A stretch of 64,000 nt of DNA from Hahellaceae bacterium (lineage in GTDB: Bacteria; Pseudomonadota; Gammaproteobacteria; Pseudomonadales; Oleiphilaceae): contig JACKOB010000004.1 in assembly GCA_024234575.1 (NCBI GenBank), positions 1 through 64,000 on the forward strand, written 5' to 3'. This document shows positions 36,673-45,890 of this stretch, piece by piece. A program made the position numbers and the translations under genes. The notes below the pieces were generated by a model, which searched no databases, had not been told where the DNA came from, and saw only the letters and a program-made list of their open reading frames with translations. The stretch's first letter is position 1, and every line of letters starts with the position of its first letter.

Positions 36673-37884
36673 ATGCATATACCTATTCCCCAAGTCGAAA
36701 CACTTAGCGATATCCTGCCTGAAGAGCCATTACTAATGATGGGGGCCGGTCCAGTGCCCATTCCTGAGGCTGTGGCGCTGGCAAATGGCATTGTTATCAA
36801 TCACCTGGGTGAAACCATGGCGCGGGTGGTGCACCAGATTAAAAGTATGGCGGGTTATATTTTCCAAACCGCGTCACCTTGGGTTGTTGGCGTTGCCGGT
36901 CCTGGTTCTGCGGCGATGGAAATGGCTGTGGCAAACCTCGTGTGGAAAGATACTCGCGTACTGAGTATTTGCAATGGCTTCTTTTCAAGCCGCCTGGCTG
37001 AAATGGCTGCACGTTCGGGCGGTAAAGTTGAAAAACTCATGGTTCCCGAAGGCGAGAGTGTGCGACTTGATGACATACGCCTCGCGCTGGAGCAGTTGCA
37101 GCCAGAAATCATTACCATTGTGCAGGGTGAAACATCCAATACCACACATAATCATCAATTGGCTGAAATTGGCCGTTTGGTTAAAGAGCATGGCGGGATT
37201 CTGATCGTTGACGCTGTTTGCACATTGAGTACCATGCCTCTGCAAATGGATGAGTGGCAGATAGATGCCGTTATTACCGGTGGTCAGAAAGGGTTAAGTT
37301 CAATTCCCGGTGTATCATTGGTGGCGTTTTCGGAACTGGCATGGGCGCGCATCAGTCAGCGTCCTGCGGTAATGCCACAGTGGACGTTGGATGCCAGACT
37401 GGCTACTAATTTTTGGCACAAGGCGTCTTATCATTACACCGCCCCCGTATCCGGGTTACTGGCTTTGCACGAGGCCATGCGGTTGGTGTGCAAGGAAACG
37501 TTGCCGCTTCGTTTCGAACGTCATCTCAGTTGCTCAAAAGCCTTGCAGGCGGGAATTCAAGCATTGGGGTTGTCACTGTATGTGAAGCCCGAGCACCGCT
37601 TGAATTCTGTGGTCGGCATTGCGCTACCGGAAAACCTATCTGCCAAAGCCGTGTGCAAACACATCTCGGATAACTATCGCGTGGAAATAGCCGGTTCTTT
37701 TGGTCCGTCAATTGTCAGAATTGGGCAAATGGGGGAGCAGTGTCGCGCTCACAACCTGTTCCGGGCTTTGCATGCACTGGGTTGTACGTTTAAAGATTTG
37801 GGCGTGAGTGTCGATGTCGCGAAAGCGATGGCCGAGCTTGAAAACGCGCTGCAAAGAAGTAAATCAAGCATCGCTTTAACTTAG
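36673..37884 (+). CDS. Class V PLP aminotransferase (alanine/serine-glyoxylate type)
   Basis: A 403-residue pyridoxal-phosphate enzyme of the AGXT/serine-glyoxylate aminotransferase group. It shows GAGPVPIPEAVALANG at the N-terminus, GVAGPGSAAMEMAVANL, the GETSNTTHNH segment, DAVCTLSTMPLQMDEW, and the Schiff-base lysine in VITGGQKGLSSIPGVSLVAF. Such enzymes interconvert glyoxylate or pyruvate with glycine, alanine or serine. The neighbouring malate synthase G makes a glyoxylate role plausible, although a terminator separates the two and the exact amino donor cannot be read here. ATG 36673 has a GTAGAG-type ribosome site about 10 nt upstream. Confidence 0.85.
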   Translation: MHIPIPQVETLSDILPEEPLLMMGAGPVPIPEAVALANGIVINHLGETMARVVHQIKSMAGYIFQTASPWVVGVAGPGSAAMEMAVANLVWKDTRVLSICNGFFSSRLAEMAARSGGKVEKLMVPEGESVRLDDIRLALEQLQPEIITIVQGETSNTTHNHQLAEIGRLVKEHGGILIVDAVCTLSTMPLQMDEWQIDAVITGGQKGLSSIPGVSLVAFSELAWARISQRPAVMPQWTLDARLATNFWHKASYHYTAPVSGLLALHEAMRLVCKETLPLRFERHLSCSKALQAGIQALGLSLYVKPEHRLNSVVGIALPENLSAKAVCKHISDNYRVEIAGSFGPSIVRIGQMGEQCRAHNLFRALHALGCTFKDLGVSVDVAKAMAELENALQRSKSSIALT

Positions 37885-37929
37885 CCACCGTTGATTGCCA
37901 AAGCTTACGCCCGTAAAACTTGCACGCAT

Positions 37930-37955
37930 AAAAAAAGCCAGCATAAGCTGGCTTA
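37930..37955 (-). terminator. Terminator of the CHASE2-kinase operon
   Basis: AAGCCAGC (37935-37942) and GCTGGCTT (37947-37954) form a perfect 8-bp stem around ATAA. On the minus strand the stem runs into seven Ts (the complement of A 37930-37936). It lies about 227 nt beyond the kinase stop. It could also stop + strand transcripts of the aminotransferase, though less efficiently. Confidence 0.75.
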
Positions 37956-38181
37956 AATATCATAGAGTTGATCAGCAGAGTAAACAAAGTTGATCAGGTT
38001 ACCAGTGCTATCGGGGTAACAAAGAGAACAGCAAGGCGGTAAAAACTGCCATCATAGAGTCGAATATAAACAGCGTTATAAACAACTCCATCTGCCATCT
38101 CTATAGCGGGTAACGAAGCCAGCATACTGACAATTGTGTGCTGGAGCATCCCCCATTCGGGTGAATGTACGGAAGAAAGTG

Positions 38182-40824
38182 TTAGTGCTGGCTTATTGTG
38201 GCCGAGAAATAGCTGTTATCAGGCATCTTGGGCAGCCTGATTTTAAAACAGGTGCCTTTGCCGACGGTGCTTTCGATATGGATATCACCCAGGTGTTTGT
38301 CGATGACTACTCGTACATAACGTAAACCAAGCCCTGCGCCTTTGTCACCAGACATTTCTGTCTTTTTCTGGCGGTGAAATTTATCGAAGATATAGGGCAG
38401 TTCCTGTTCGTCGATACCATAGCCCTGGTCACAGACACTAACAAGCCAGTCGTTTGCAGACTCTTCTACATCAATAGTGATAGCCGTGTTGTCAGGACTG
38501 TATTTTATGGCGTTGGTAAGCAGGTTAATAAAAACCCGCTCGAGCAATTCGGGGTTGCCAATTAGCCACGCCTCGTCAATGTCGGTGTCGAAATGAATGC
38601 TAATATGTTTTTGCATGGCGCGATGAATCATTGCGTCCTGAGCGTTACAGATAATTCCGATAACATCGCATTCGTAAAAGCTGTCAGCAACCACCTGTTC
38701 AGCTCTGGCAACTTGCAAAAACTGCTCTGCCAGAGACATGCTGCGTCTGGCGTGAGCACGAATTTGTTCGATGACTTCGTTAGTGCAGGGGGCCTCCGTT
38801 CGTTGCAGGTTGTCCAGCAACGCTAGCTGTGAAACCAGTGGCGAACGCATATCGTGGGAAAGAAAGTCGATGGTCTCGTTTTTCTTCCGCTGCTCTTCTT
38901 TAAAGGGAGTAATGTTTGAAATATTCAAAATCAACCCCGCCTCACCGGGATTGGCTGGCATAAAAGGGCCAAACTGCAGCAGTACATCGATATGTTGCAG
39001 CCGCAGCTCAGTTGAATGAGATTTCCCATGCAATAGCACGTTGCTGAAAACCTGCTGCCAATGTCCACGCTCTTTGCCAGCGACTTCACTAAGAATGTGT
39101 TGTAATGGCTGACCTTCCAGGGAATGTTTAGGCCTTTCCAGTAAGGTTTCTGCGTGGGTATTGGCAAAAATAATCCCCCCCACCGGATCAGTAACCAACA
39201 CGCCATCTGGCATTTTGTCAAAGCCTTCCGACACAAAACGGCGCATTTCACGCATATTCATTATTGCATCCTGTACCTGTTCAATACGCAGGGCAATACG
39301 TTCGGATGGGGCGATGGGAAGCGGCATTAAACCGGCAACTTTTGAAGGTAGTATGACTCGGTGCAGGTAGGCTCGTTTCAAATCTTTATAGTGAGGGGAT
39401 GCCCAGAACAAGCCAATGGTCCAGTGTTGTTGCTGATGGCCATAGGTGATCCAGGAGGCTTGTTTTTCGTGCAGCCAGTAGCCATCTTCCAGTGTGCTCG
39501 CAGGTTGCTGTTGCTCGTAATGATCGGCCTTGAAAACTTCTCCGTCCCGCAGTAACACCCAGGCATCTGGTTGCAGTAAAAACACCAGTGCATCGACTGT
39601 TTCGCTAGGGTTTTGGCGAGCGATAGCCTGGTGTTTGAGGCGCGGCTCTTGTGCCAGCTTGGCCAGTTCGAGAAACAAAAAGCGATTCAGCTGCGATAGT
39701 CGTCGCCAGGTCCAAAGCGGGTAGGCGATAAGCATACCTACGATGGCGGTAGAGGGCTCGTACCACTGCTTGAAGGTAATCAGGGTTAACAGCGAAAACA
39801 GCAGTGTGATTGAAATCACCAGTAACAGCGTAGGTAATGTGCGCTCGGGTTTGATGCGGGGAATGACCAGTACCACGATCAGCACAAAGGCAACCGACAG
39901 CAGGTACTGCCAGGCTTTCGGAATGGGGGATATTTCGGCTCTGTTTTTCAGCGTATTGAAGACATTGGCATGAAATTCGACGCCTGACATGGGGGCAGAT
40001 AACCCGGAAACCGGTGTGGAAACAAAATCCCCAAGGCCCGCCGCTGTGGAACCGATAAATACAGTTTTATTGCTGAACGTACCAGCTGGCAGGTTGCCGG
40101 ATACCACATCAATGTAGGAGTAGGCTTTGATCGAGCCTGCACCACCGGCAAACGGAATCATCAAATAGTCTTCCCGAACGTTAACGTAAGGTGAAACGGT
40201 AGTGCTTACAAAAGCGCGTAACGGTGAGCGCGTTTTACCCCGGGACCAGTCCAGCGTGGCCAAAGAAAGTGCCGGCCAGTAGGCTTTGCCCATGCCTTCA
40301 CGTAGATACAGGCCTCGGGCGATACCGTCGTCATCCAGCTCGAAATGAACGTGCCCGACACCCGCAGCGGCGGCCGAAAACTTCTTCAGCGGCGCGATTT
40401 CTTCTAAAGAGTTTCGGTTGCTCAAGGGGCGTATATGGATAGGAATAAAAACATTTCCCGCCTGCTGCATGGCTGCGGCCATTGCTTCGTCTGCGGCAGG
40501 GTTTAGCTGGTCGGGCTCGGCGAAGATGACGTCGAAAACAATGGCTTTTGCTTCTTCAGGCTGTAACTGACGCAGCAATTCAGCGTGTACTGATCGTCGC
40601 CATGGCCATTGTCCCAAGGTCGAGAGGCTGCGCTCATCAATAGCAATGATGGCGATGTCATCAGGAACCGGGAGCGGATAGTTCTGGATATAAAAATCGT
40701 AAAAAATATTATCGAGTTTCTGTGTCCAGGAGGTAAAAGTAAGAAAAATCACGCTACTGACAAGCAGGAAAGCGATGACATATTGCTCGATTGGTGATTG
40801 TTGTGATATCCGGTTTTTTTGCAT
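38182..40824 (-). CDS. CHASE2 sensor histidine kinase
   Basis: The 880-residue kinase has an N-terminal helix (about 15-35) and a large extracytoplasmic CHASE2 domain (about 35-300) with IAIIAIDERSLSTLGQWPW and KTVFIGSTAAGLGD. Three membrane helices (about 310-390), a PAS module (about 535-630), a HisKA domain with FLSHDMRSPLVSQLALLDN and a HATPase domain (NAIKYSPDN, DQGYGIDEQE, KGAGLGLRYV) follow. CHASE2 senses unknown external stimuli. It is last in a three-gene minus-strand operon after a response regulator and a LysM-FecR protein, and so should phosphorylate that regulator. Confidence 0.9.
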   Translation of the reverse strand: MQKNRISQQSPIEQYVIAFLLVSSVIFLTFTSWTQKLDNIFYDFYIQNYPLPVPDDIAIIAIDERSLSTLGQWPWRRSVHAELLRQLQPEEAKAIVFDVIFAEPDQLNPAADEAMAAAMQQAGNVFIPIHIRPLSNRNSLEEIAPLKKFSAAAAGVGHVHFELDDDGIARGLYLREGMGKAYWPALSLATLDWSRGKTRSPLRAFVSTTVSPYVNVREDYLMIPFAGGAGSIKAYSYIDVVSGNLPAGTFSNKTVFIGSTAAGLGDFVSTPVSGLSAPMSGVEFHANVFNTLKNRAEISPIPKAWQYLLSVAFVLIVVLVIPRIKPERTLPTLLLVISITLLFSLLTLITFKQWYEPSTAIVGMLIAYPLWTWRRLSQLNRFLFLELAKLAQEPRLKHQAIARQNPSETVDALVFLLQPDAWVLLRDGEVFKADHYEQQQPASTLEDGYWLHEKQASWITYGHQQQHWTIGLFWASPHYKDLKRAYLHRVILPSKVAGLMPLPIAPSERIALRIEQVQDAIMNMREMRRFVSEGFDKMPDGVLVTDPVGGIIFANTHAETLLERPKHSLEGQPLQHILSEVAGKERGHWQQVFSNVLLHGKSHSTELRLQHIDVLLQFGPFMPANPGEAGLILNISNITPFKEEQRKKNETIDFLSHDMRSPLVSQLALLDNLQRTEAPCTNEVIEQIRAHARRSMSLAEQFLQVARAEQVVADSFYECDVIGIICNAQDAMIHRAMQKHISIHFDTDIDEAWLIGNPELLERVFINLLTNAIKYSPDNTAITIDVEESANDWLVSVCDQGYGIDEQELPYIFDKFHRQKKTEMSGDKGAGLGLRYVRVVIDKHLGDIHIESTVGKGTCFKIRLPKMPDNSYFSATISQH

Positions 40825-40861
40825 CCTGGATAGAGTCCTTTGCCTGAGATGCTAACGAGAC

Positions 40862-42619
40862 TCAGGGCGTATCAGTGAGACGGAGATGTTTAACCGGGCC
40901 AAACTCAGAACCAAACAACTGACTGCCTACTCCTTTCACCCTGAGGTAGTAGTCGGTTCCTCTTTGTAATCTTAGAGAAATGCTGGTCTCAGAGACCGTT
41001 TCTTCCCTGATGATATTGCTGAAGTCCTCTGAGTCGGCAAGCTGAATGGCGTAATTGAGTGCATTCGGTACAGACTTCCAAAACACTTTTGCACGGTCTT
41101 CATTATAGTTCACTGTTATCACTTCTGTGCTTAACAGGATGCCGCGTACACCCAGCATACGGCTGTCGCTGACTGCTTCGCTGTCTGAGCCACTGACCGT
41201 GCGTACTCGCCAATAGTACTCACCTGGCGGCAATTTAAAGTCGAGTTGTGTGTGTGATGATTCGATATAGTCACTTTCGACCAGCACTGGCTCAAAAGCA
41301 CTGTTATCGGCAATTTCAAGTCGGGCACGTTGATGTTGCTGATCATCTTTCCAGCGAAATACCGGTTGCACACTATTGAAAACCTGGTCTGGCAGCGGCG
41401 CGACAAGGATGGCTGGTTTGGCCTTGATACCAATGTGCATGCTGTGGGTAGCATCCAGCCCTTCGGTGCCATTCGCAGTAACTGCTCGCATGGTCACCAG
41501 GTAATTGCCATTGGGCAGGTAGTTAATGTCAAAAGAAGGGTTACCTGGTGTTCCTTGCATCACTTGTTGGCCTTCGGCATCGTTGCTATACACCGCGTAA
41601 CGGTAACTGCTTGCCCCCTTCACATTCAGCCAGCTTAGGCGTACAGGCAAAACCTCTGCATCTGCCAAGAGGTCTTTTGGCAAGGGCGCAGCCAATAGCT
41701 TAACGGGGGACGTCAGCCTGCCGTTAGCGGGGGCTGACACGCTGAAGCCTTCAGTAACGTTCAGCTGTTGATCGCGAATCGAAAACTCGACGACGCCTTC
41801 GACAACCTCCAGATCGGTGCCATCGCTATCGGCGTTAACGCGAAACTCTGTACCACGCACAGCGGCAACGGCAGATGGCGTACTAATTTCGTAACGTGAG
41901 CCGTTTTCTTTGTTGGGCTTAACTTTGGTGGATACGCGGCCTTTTTCAAGGCGCAGACCTGTGTCGGTCATACCTGATTTACCAAACTGGGTCAGGCGAT
42001 TAAATATTAATACGGTGTTTTCTTCCAGCCGCAGCACAGAGTCATCGGCAAATTTAACCAGCACACTGCCTTTGAATGTTTTGATGGTATCTCCCACATG
42101 CAGATAGAAGTCTTCTTCCAGCGGGACCCAGCTACTTTGCTGGCTTCTTTTTAGCAGTGATTCACCGGTTACCGACAGCGCGATGGCGGGCGCGGGCTTT
42201 AGTTTCAACCAGCTGAACGGTATAAGCAGTGTCGAACCAGATACAACCTGATTGGCCCCTTGTAGTCGATTGAAACGGATTAAATCGACCCAGCTATAAT
42301 TTTCACCCAGGTAAGCATTGCTGATCGACCAGATAGTGTCTTCCGGCAGCACGGAATAGCGCCATACGCCCAATGCTTGTGAAGATGGATCTGCGCTGCC
42401 AATGCTGCTTGGCTTCTGGGGTTGTCCGTATATTGAGGCGTCCGCCTCAGACTCCAGCGCCAATGAATAATTGGTTAGCGTGAAAAGTAGTGTGATTGCC
42501 ATGAGGCATTGCGTGAGAGCAGGCAGGACGGCAGCGATCAGTGCCTTGGACCAATAAGCCGTTGTTGCTTTTTGAAGGCAACGCTCGTGCTGCCTGACTG
42601 CTACGCATTGGCTGAACAT
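40862..42619 (-). CDS. Exported LysM-FecR domain protein
   Basis: The 585-residue protein has a long N-terminal leader (hydrophobic stretch near residues 38-55, ending SLALES). A LysM peptidoglycan-binding motif (about 90-140) contains YSVLPEDTIWSISNAYLGEN. A FecR domain (about 170-280) contains VGDTIKTFKGSVLVKFADDS and SAVAAVRGTEFRV. The C-terminal half is built of fibronectin type III-like beta sandwiches. It probably sits in the periplasm on the cell wall. Its place between the response regulator and the CHASE2 kinase suggests that it acts as the input partner for the kinase's external domain. Confidence 0.85.
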   Translation of the reverse strand: MFSQCVAVRQHERCLQKATTAYWSKALIAAVLPALTQCLMAITLLFTLTNYSLALESEADASIYGQPQKPSSIGSADPSSQALGVWRYSVLPEDTIWSISNAYLGENYSWVDLIRFNRLQGANQVVSGSTLLIPFSWLKLKPAPAIALSVTGESLLKRSQQSSWVPLEEDFYLHVGDTIKTFKGSVLVKFADDSVLRLEENTVLIFNRLTQFGKSGMTDTGLRLEKGRVSTKVKPNKENGSRYEISTPSAVAAVRGTEFRVNADSDGTDLEVVEGVVEFSIRDQQLNVTEGFSVSAPANGRLTSPVKLLAAPLPKDLLADAEVLPVRLSWLNVKGASSYRYAVYSNDAEGQQVMQGTPGNPSFDINYLPNGNYLVTMRAVTANGTEGLDATHSMHIGIKAKPAILVAPLPDQVFNSVQPVFRWKDDQQHQRARLEIADNSAFEPVLVESDYIESSHTQLDFKLPPGEYYWRVRTVSGSDSEAVSDSRMLGVRGILLSTEVITVNYNEDRAKVFWKSVPNALNYAIQLADSEDFSNIIREETVSETSISLRLQRGTDYYLRVKGVGSQLFGSEFGPVKHLRLTDTP

Positions 42620-42630
42620 GGTTATACGTG

Positions 42631-43332
42631 CTACTCCTCACTTCCGGCTTCAACTTCTTCCAGCCGATAACCATGCTGGTAAACGGTGCGAATCCTGAAG
42701 CCGTTTTCCGGGTTGATTTTAAGTTTGCGACGCAGGCGGCTCATATGTGTATCCACCGTGCGGGTATTAATCGAGCCGTTAAGCCCCCAGACCCTTTCGA
42801 GCAAATATTCACGAGAGAGCAGGCGGCCGATGTTTTGGAACATAAAGGATGTCAGCTCGAAATCTTTATCTGTCAGCGTGACAGGCTGGCCATGACAAGA
42901 CACCGTTCTTGCTTTCAAGTCCAGCGTAAAAGGACCTTTTACCAGCTCATCACTGGCGGCGCTTTCACTGGCTGTGCGACGGGACAGGGCATGAATGCGC
43001 GCCATCAACTCTGCCGCACGGGCAGGTTTTACCAGGTAATCATCTGCTCCGGCGGTTAATGCCCGCACGATGTCTTCTTCCTGGTCACGCTGGGTAAGGA
43101 AGAGAACCGGAATCCGCCAATTCAATTGCTGGCGTACCTGCGGCACTATATCAATGCCCTCACAATCCGGTAACTGCCAATCCATAATCAGCAGGTCATA
43201 GCTGTGATGTGTCACGGCATACATGAAAGACTGGCCTGATACAAAGTGTTCGCAGACATGGCCGTTTTCTGTCAGCAGACGCCGCAGATTCTCGGCCTGA
43301 TCCAGTTCGTCTTCCAATAAAGCAATTTTCAT
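42631..43332 (-). CDS. OmpR-family response regulator
   Basis: The 233-residue regulator has a receiver domain (1-120; acidic pair EDE near residue 8, phospho-acceptor Asp51 in LLIMDWQLPDCEG, Lys in DDYLVKPARAAEL) and a winged-helix DNA-binding domain (about 135-230; LTDKDFELTSFMFQN, VDTHMSRLRRKL). It is the first gene of the operon with the LysM-FecR protein (11-nt gap) and the CHASE2 kinase, and most likely the kinase's partner. The targets are unknown. Confidence 0.92.
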   Translation of the reverse strand: MKIALLEDELDQAENLRRLLTENGHVCEHFVSGQSFMYAVTHHSYDLLIMDWQLPDCEGIDIVPQVRQQLNWRIPVLFLTQRDQEEDIVRALTAGADDYLVKPARAAELMARIHALSRRTASESAASDELVKGPFTLDLKARTVSCHGQPVTLTDKDFELTSFMFQNIGRLLSREYLLERVWGLNGSINTRTVDTHMSRLRRKLKINPENGFRIRTVYQHGYRLEEVEAGSEE

Positions 43333-43468
43333 TATTATCCCCTGGCTGAGCTTTTATTTATTATTTGTGGATTTATTCGTATTAAAGGTAGCTCAACATT
43401 CGGCATTCTCGCAATAAAACAGTACCGCATCAGTAACTTAATTGTTTAATTTCGTTACGATTTTCGTG

Positions 43469-45823
43469 CTACTTTCTACCGAATAAATAGGCACCAAGGT
43501 CAGGCTTGCCGTCTTTTTCGCCCATTTTGCACTGACATTTCGGAAAGTTTGAGCAACCCCAGAAGACGCCATATTGGCTGGTGCGCCTTTGCAACGGCGC
43601 GTAACACTCGGGGCAAGGGATCGCCACTTCGCCCTTGGGAATCTGATCTTTTGGCGGCTTGGTTTTCGCTTTGTCGTGGGCAGGCTTCTCCATTTTTACT
43701 GGCGGAAATAAGTCTTTGAATGGGCGTTTTCCTGTGCATGCAGGATACTTTTGGCAGGACCAGAAAACACCAAATTTACCCAGACAGAGCGTAGTTTTGC
43801 CGTCGCATTCCGGACAATGAGGCACGTGTGTGATCGCAGGCATTTGCGGTACGGTGGTGGTTTTTGCCAATGCGGAACTGTCGCCCCCACGGCTTTCTGC
43901 GACAAGCTGTTCGTTAAAGTTGGAAATCACTGCAGTCATTAGTCTGCCGATGTCTTCTTTAATGGTCGTCACAAAGTGCTCGCTGGTTTCGGTGCCAGAG
44001 CGAATGGTATTGATTCTGGCTTCCCAGCTGGCGGTCAGGTCGGGGGCAGACATGCTGGGAGGCAGCAGATTTATTAGTTGATGGCCTTTGGCAGTGGCAC
44101 TTATCGTCTGGGCGTTTCGGGTGATATATTCGCGCTGATAGAGCATTTCAATAATATGGGCACGTGTCGACTCTGTGCCGAAACCATCAGAGTCCCGCAG
44201 CGTGCGGGCGAGCAGCGGATCTTCAACATACGCCCTAATACCGGACATCGCTTTAATTAAACTGGCATCATCAAACGGGAGAGGCGGGCGACTGGTGTCG
44301 GTGGTGATTTGCCAGTCCCACAGGGTGATGTGGTTGTCTTTTTTCGCAGCAAGGCGGTGCAGTTCGATATCGAGTGCGTCAAACTGCGCTTTGTCTACCC
44401 AGGTGATTTGCTTATCGTCCTCCTGTGGACAGCTCGCTTTATCATTTTTGCGCCAGCCTGCATCTATCAGGCAGCGAATATCCGCTGCAAACAGCAGTTG
44501 CTCGATGCGGATAATGCAGGTGATTGTGCGGGTCTGTCTAGGGGGGAAGAATTGCAGCAAAAAACGCTCGCATATTAATCCGTATATTTTTTCGCAAGCT
44601 TCAGACAACGAGCCATGATAACGATGCTGGGTAGGAACAATACCATGTGCCTGGGTAATTTTTTGTGTCTGCCAGGCCGGTGATCGCAGGCCCCAGTCGG
44701 TTTGATTACAATATGCCGTTAATGTGGGCAAATTGTGGGCAATAGCCTGAATGACCTCTACCGCCTCGCTGTGCATGTGCTCTGGCAGCGAGCGTGACTC
44801 AGATCTGGGGAAGCTAATCAAATGGTGTTTTTCGTATAACTCTTGCGCCAACCGCTGTGTTTCGCTGGCACTTATTCCATAGGTGGATGCGGCCGCTATT
44901 TGCAGCGAGGAAAGGTCAAAAGGCAAGGGCGGGTGTTGTAGCTCTTCACGCACTTTGACTTCAATAATTTGACCATTTTTGCCATAAATTGACTCGAGTG
45001 TATCGGCAACACTTTTATAGCTGAGGCTGCTGTCAGCAAGCCCTGGTGTATTTGCCTTTTTGGTGACAGGCGCTGGCGGCTGCCAACAAACTATCACGTC
45101 CGCCAGCGTGTCCCTTTCGGGCCACTTGAGCATTCCGAGGAGTTGCACGGTCACCGCTGGTTTAAATTTGCGGATTGCATTATCGCGCTTAACAATTAAA
45201 CCCAATATAGGCGTTTGTACCCGTCCAATAGAGAACACACCCGTTTCCCCTTTGGCCCGGGAAAGCAGCGTCAGTAAACGACTTAAGTTGATGCCATACA
45301 ACCAGTCGGATTTCAGTCGGGCGATTGCTGAAAAACAAAGTGTTTTAAAGACACGGTTATCTATTAGCTGGGTGAGCTGACGACGAACGGATTCCGGTGT
45401 GAGAGAAAACAGCAGCAGTCGCTTAATGGCGGGTTCTGCCGCGTCTGCCTCAGGGTGAGGGTTGACCTCGATATAGCGCAGTACCGAGTCTATTAGCAGC
45501 TGCCCCTCACGATCTGGCGCACCGGCATGCACAATAACAGCGGCGCTCTGCGCCAGATCTGCCACGACTCGTAACTGATGCAGGTTTTTCTTTTGCGGTA
45601 CCCACTCCCATTTTGCAGGAAACAGTGGCAGCGTGCTGATGTCCCAGCGGGCGAAACGGGGGTCGTAGTGCTCAGGGTCGGCTAGTTCAACCAAATGCCC
45701 CTGACACCAGGTAATGATATCTTCCCCACACTGTACATAGCCATCATGGTCGCTTACCGGCCGGCCGATAGCCTTGCAGATAGTTTTGGCAAAACTTGGT
45801 TTTTCGGTAATAAACAGGCGCAT
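43469..45823 (-). CDS. Topoisomerase III (TopB)-like protein with substituted catalytic residues
   Basis: A 784-residue homologue of type IA topoisomerase III, which normally relaxes and decatenates DNA via a 5'-phosphotyrosine bond. The fold is complete: Toprim start MRLFITEKPSFAKTI, GRVQTPILGLIVKRD, LPFDLSSLQIAAAS, DGFGTESTRAHIIE, plus two C-terminal zinc ribbons (CPEC...C near 665-700 and 735-770). Key residues differ from E. coli TopB. The catalytic Tyr of TYPRS is Phe338 (SFPRS). The first Asp of the Toprim DPDRE is Ala102 (APDRE). HHAIIPT reads AHGIVPT. It is probably unable to cleave DNA. The frame is uninterrupted. Confidence 0.85.
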   Translation of the reverse strand: MRLFITEKPSFAKTICKAIGRPVSDHDGYVQCGEDIITWCQGHLVELADPEHYDPRFARWDISTLPLFPAKWEWVPQKKNLHQLRVVADLAQSAAVIVHAGAPDREGQLLIDSVLRYIEVNPHPEADAAEPAIKRLLLFSLTPESVRRQLTQLIDNRVFKTLCFSAIARLKSDWLYGINLSRLLTLLSRAKGETGVFSIGRVQTPILGLIVKRDNAIRKFKPAVTVQLLGMLKWPERDTLADVIVCWQPPAPVTKKANTPGLADSSLSYKSVADTLESIYGKNGQIIEVKVREELQHPPLPFDLSSLQIAAASTYGISASETQRLAQELYEKHHLISFPRSESRSLPEHMHSEAVEVIQAIAHNLPTLTAYCNQTDWGLRSPAWQTQKITQAHGIVPTQHRYHGSLSEACEKIYGLICERFLLQFFPPRQTRTITCIIRIEQLLFAADIRCLIDAGWRKNDKASCPQEDDKQITWVDKAQFDALDIELHRLAAKKDNHITLWDWQITTDTSRPPLPFDDASLIKAMSGIRAYVEDPLLARTLRDSDGFGTESTRAHIIEMLYQREYITRNAQTISATAKGHQLINLLPPSMSAPDLTASWEARINTIRSGTETSEHFVTTIKEDIGRLMTAVISNFNEQLVAESRGGDSSALAKTTTVPQMPAITHVPHCPECDGKTTLCLGKFGVFWSCQKYPACTGKRPFKDLFPPVKMEKPAHDKAKTKPPKDQIPKGEVAIPCPECYAPLQRRTSQYGVFWGCSNFPKCQCKMGEKDGKPDLGAYLFGRK

Positions 45824-45890
45824 AGGCAGGCTTCAACTCGGCGAAGCCTTTATTCTATGCGTTCGTCAGGCGGCTGTCATGCGCTGTGGA

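Noticed and set aside
36437..36736. 99-codon open frame upstream of the aminotransferase
   Set aside because: It overlaps the aminotransferase start in another frame and its composition (many Cys, Ser, Lys) is not protein-like.
36673..37884. 2-aminoethylphosphonate transaminase (phnW) assignment for the aminotransferase
   Set aside because: No phosphonate genes are nearby, and the glyoxylate context (glcB) fits the alanine/serine-glyoxylate type better; only the general class V family is claimed.
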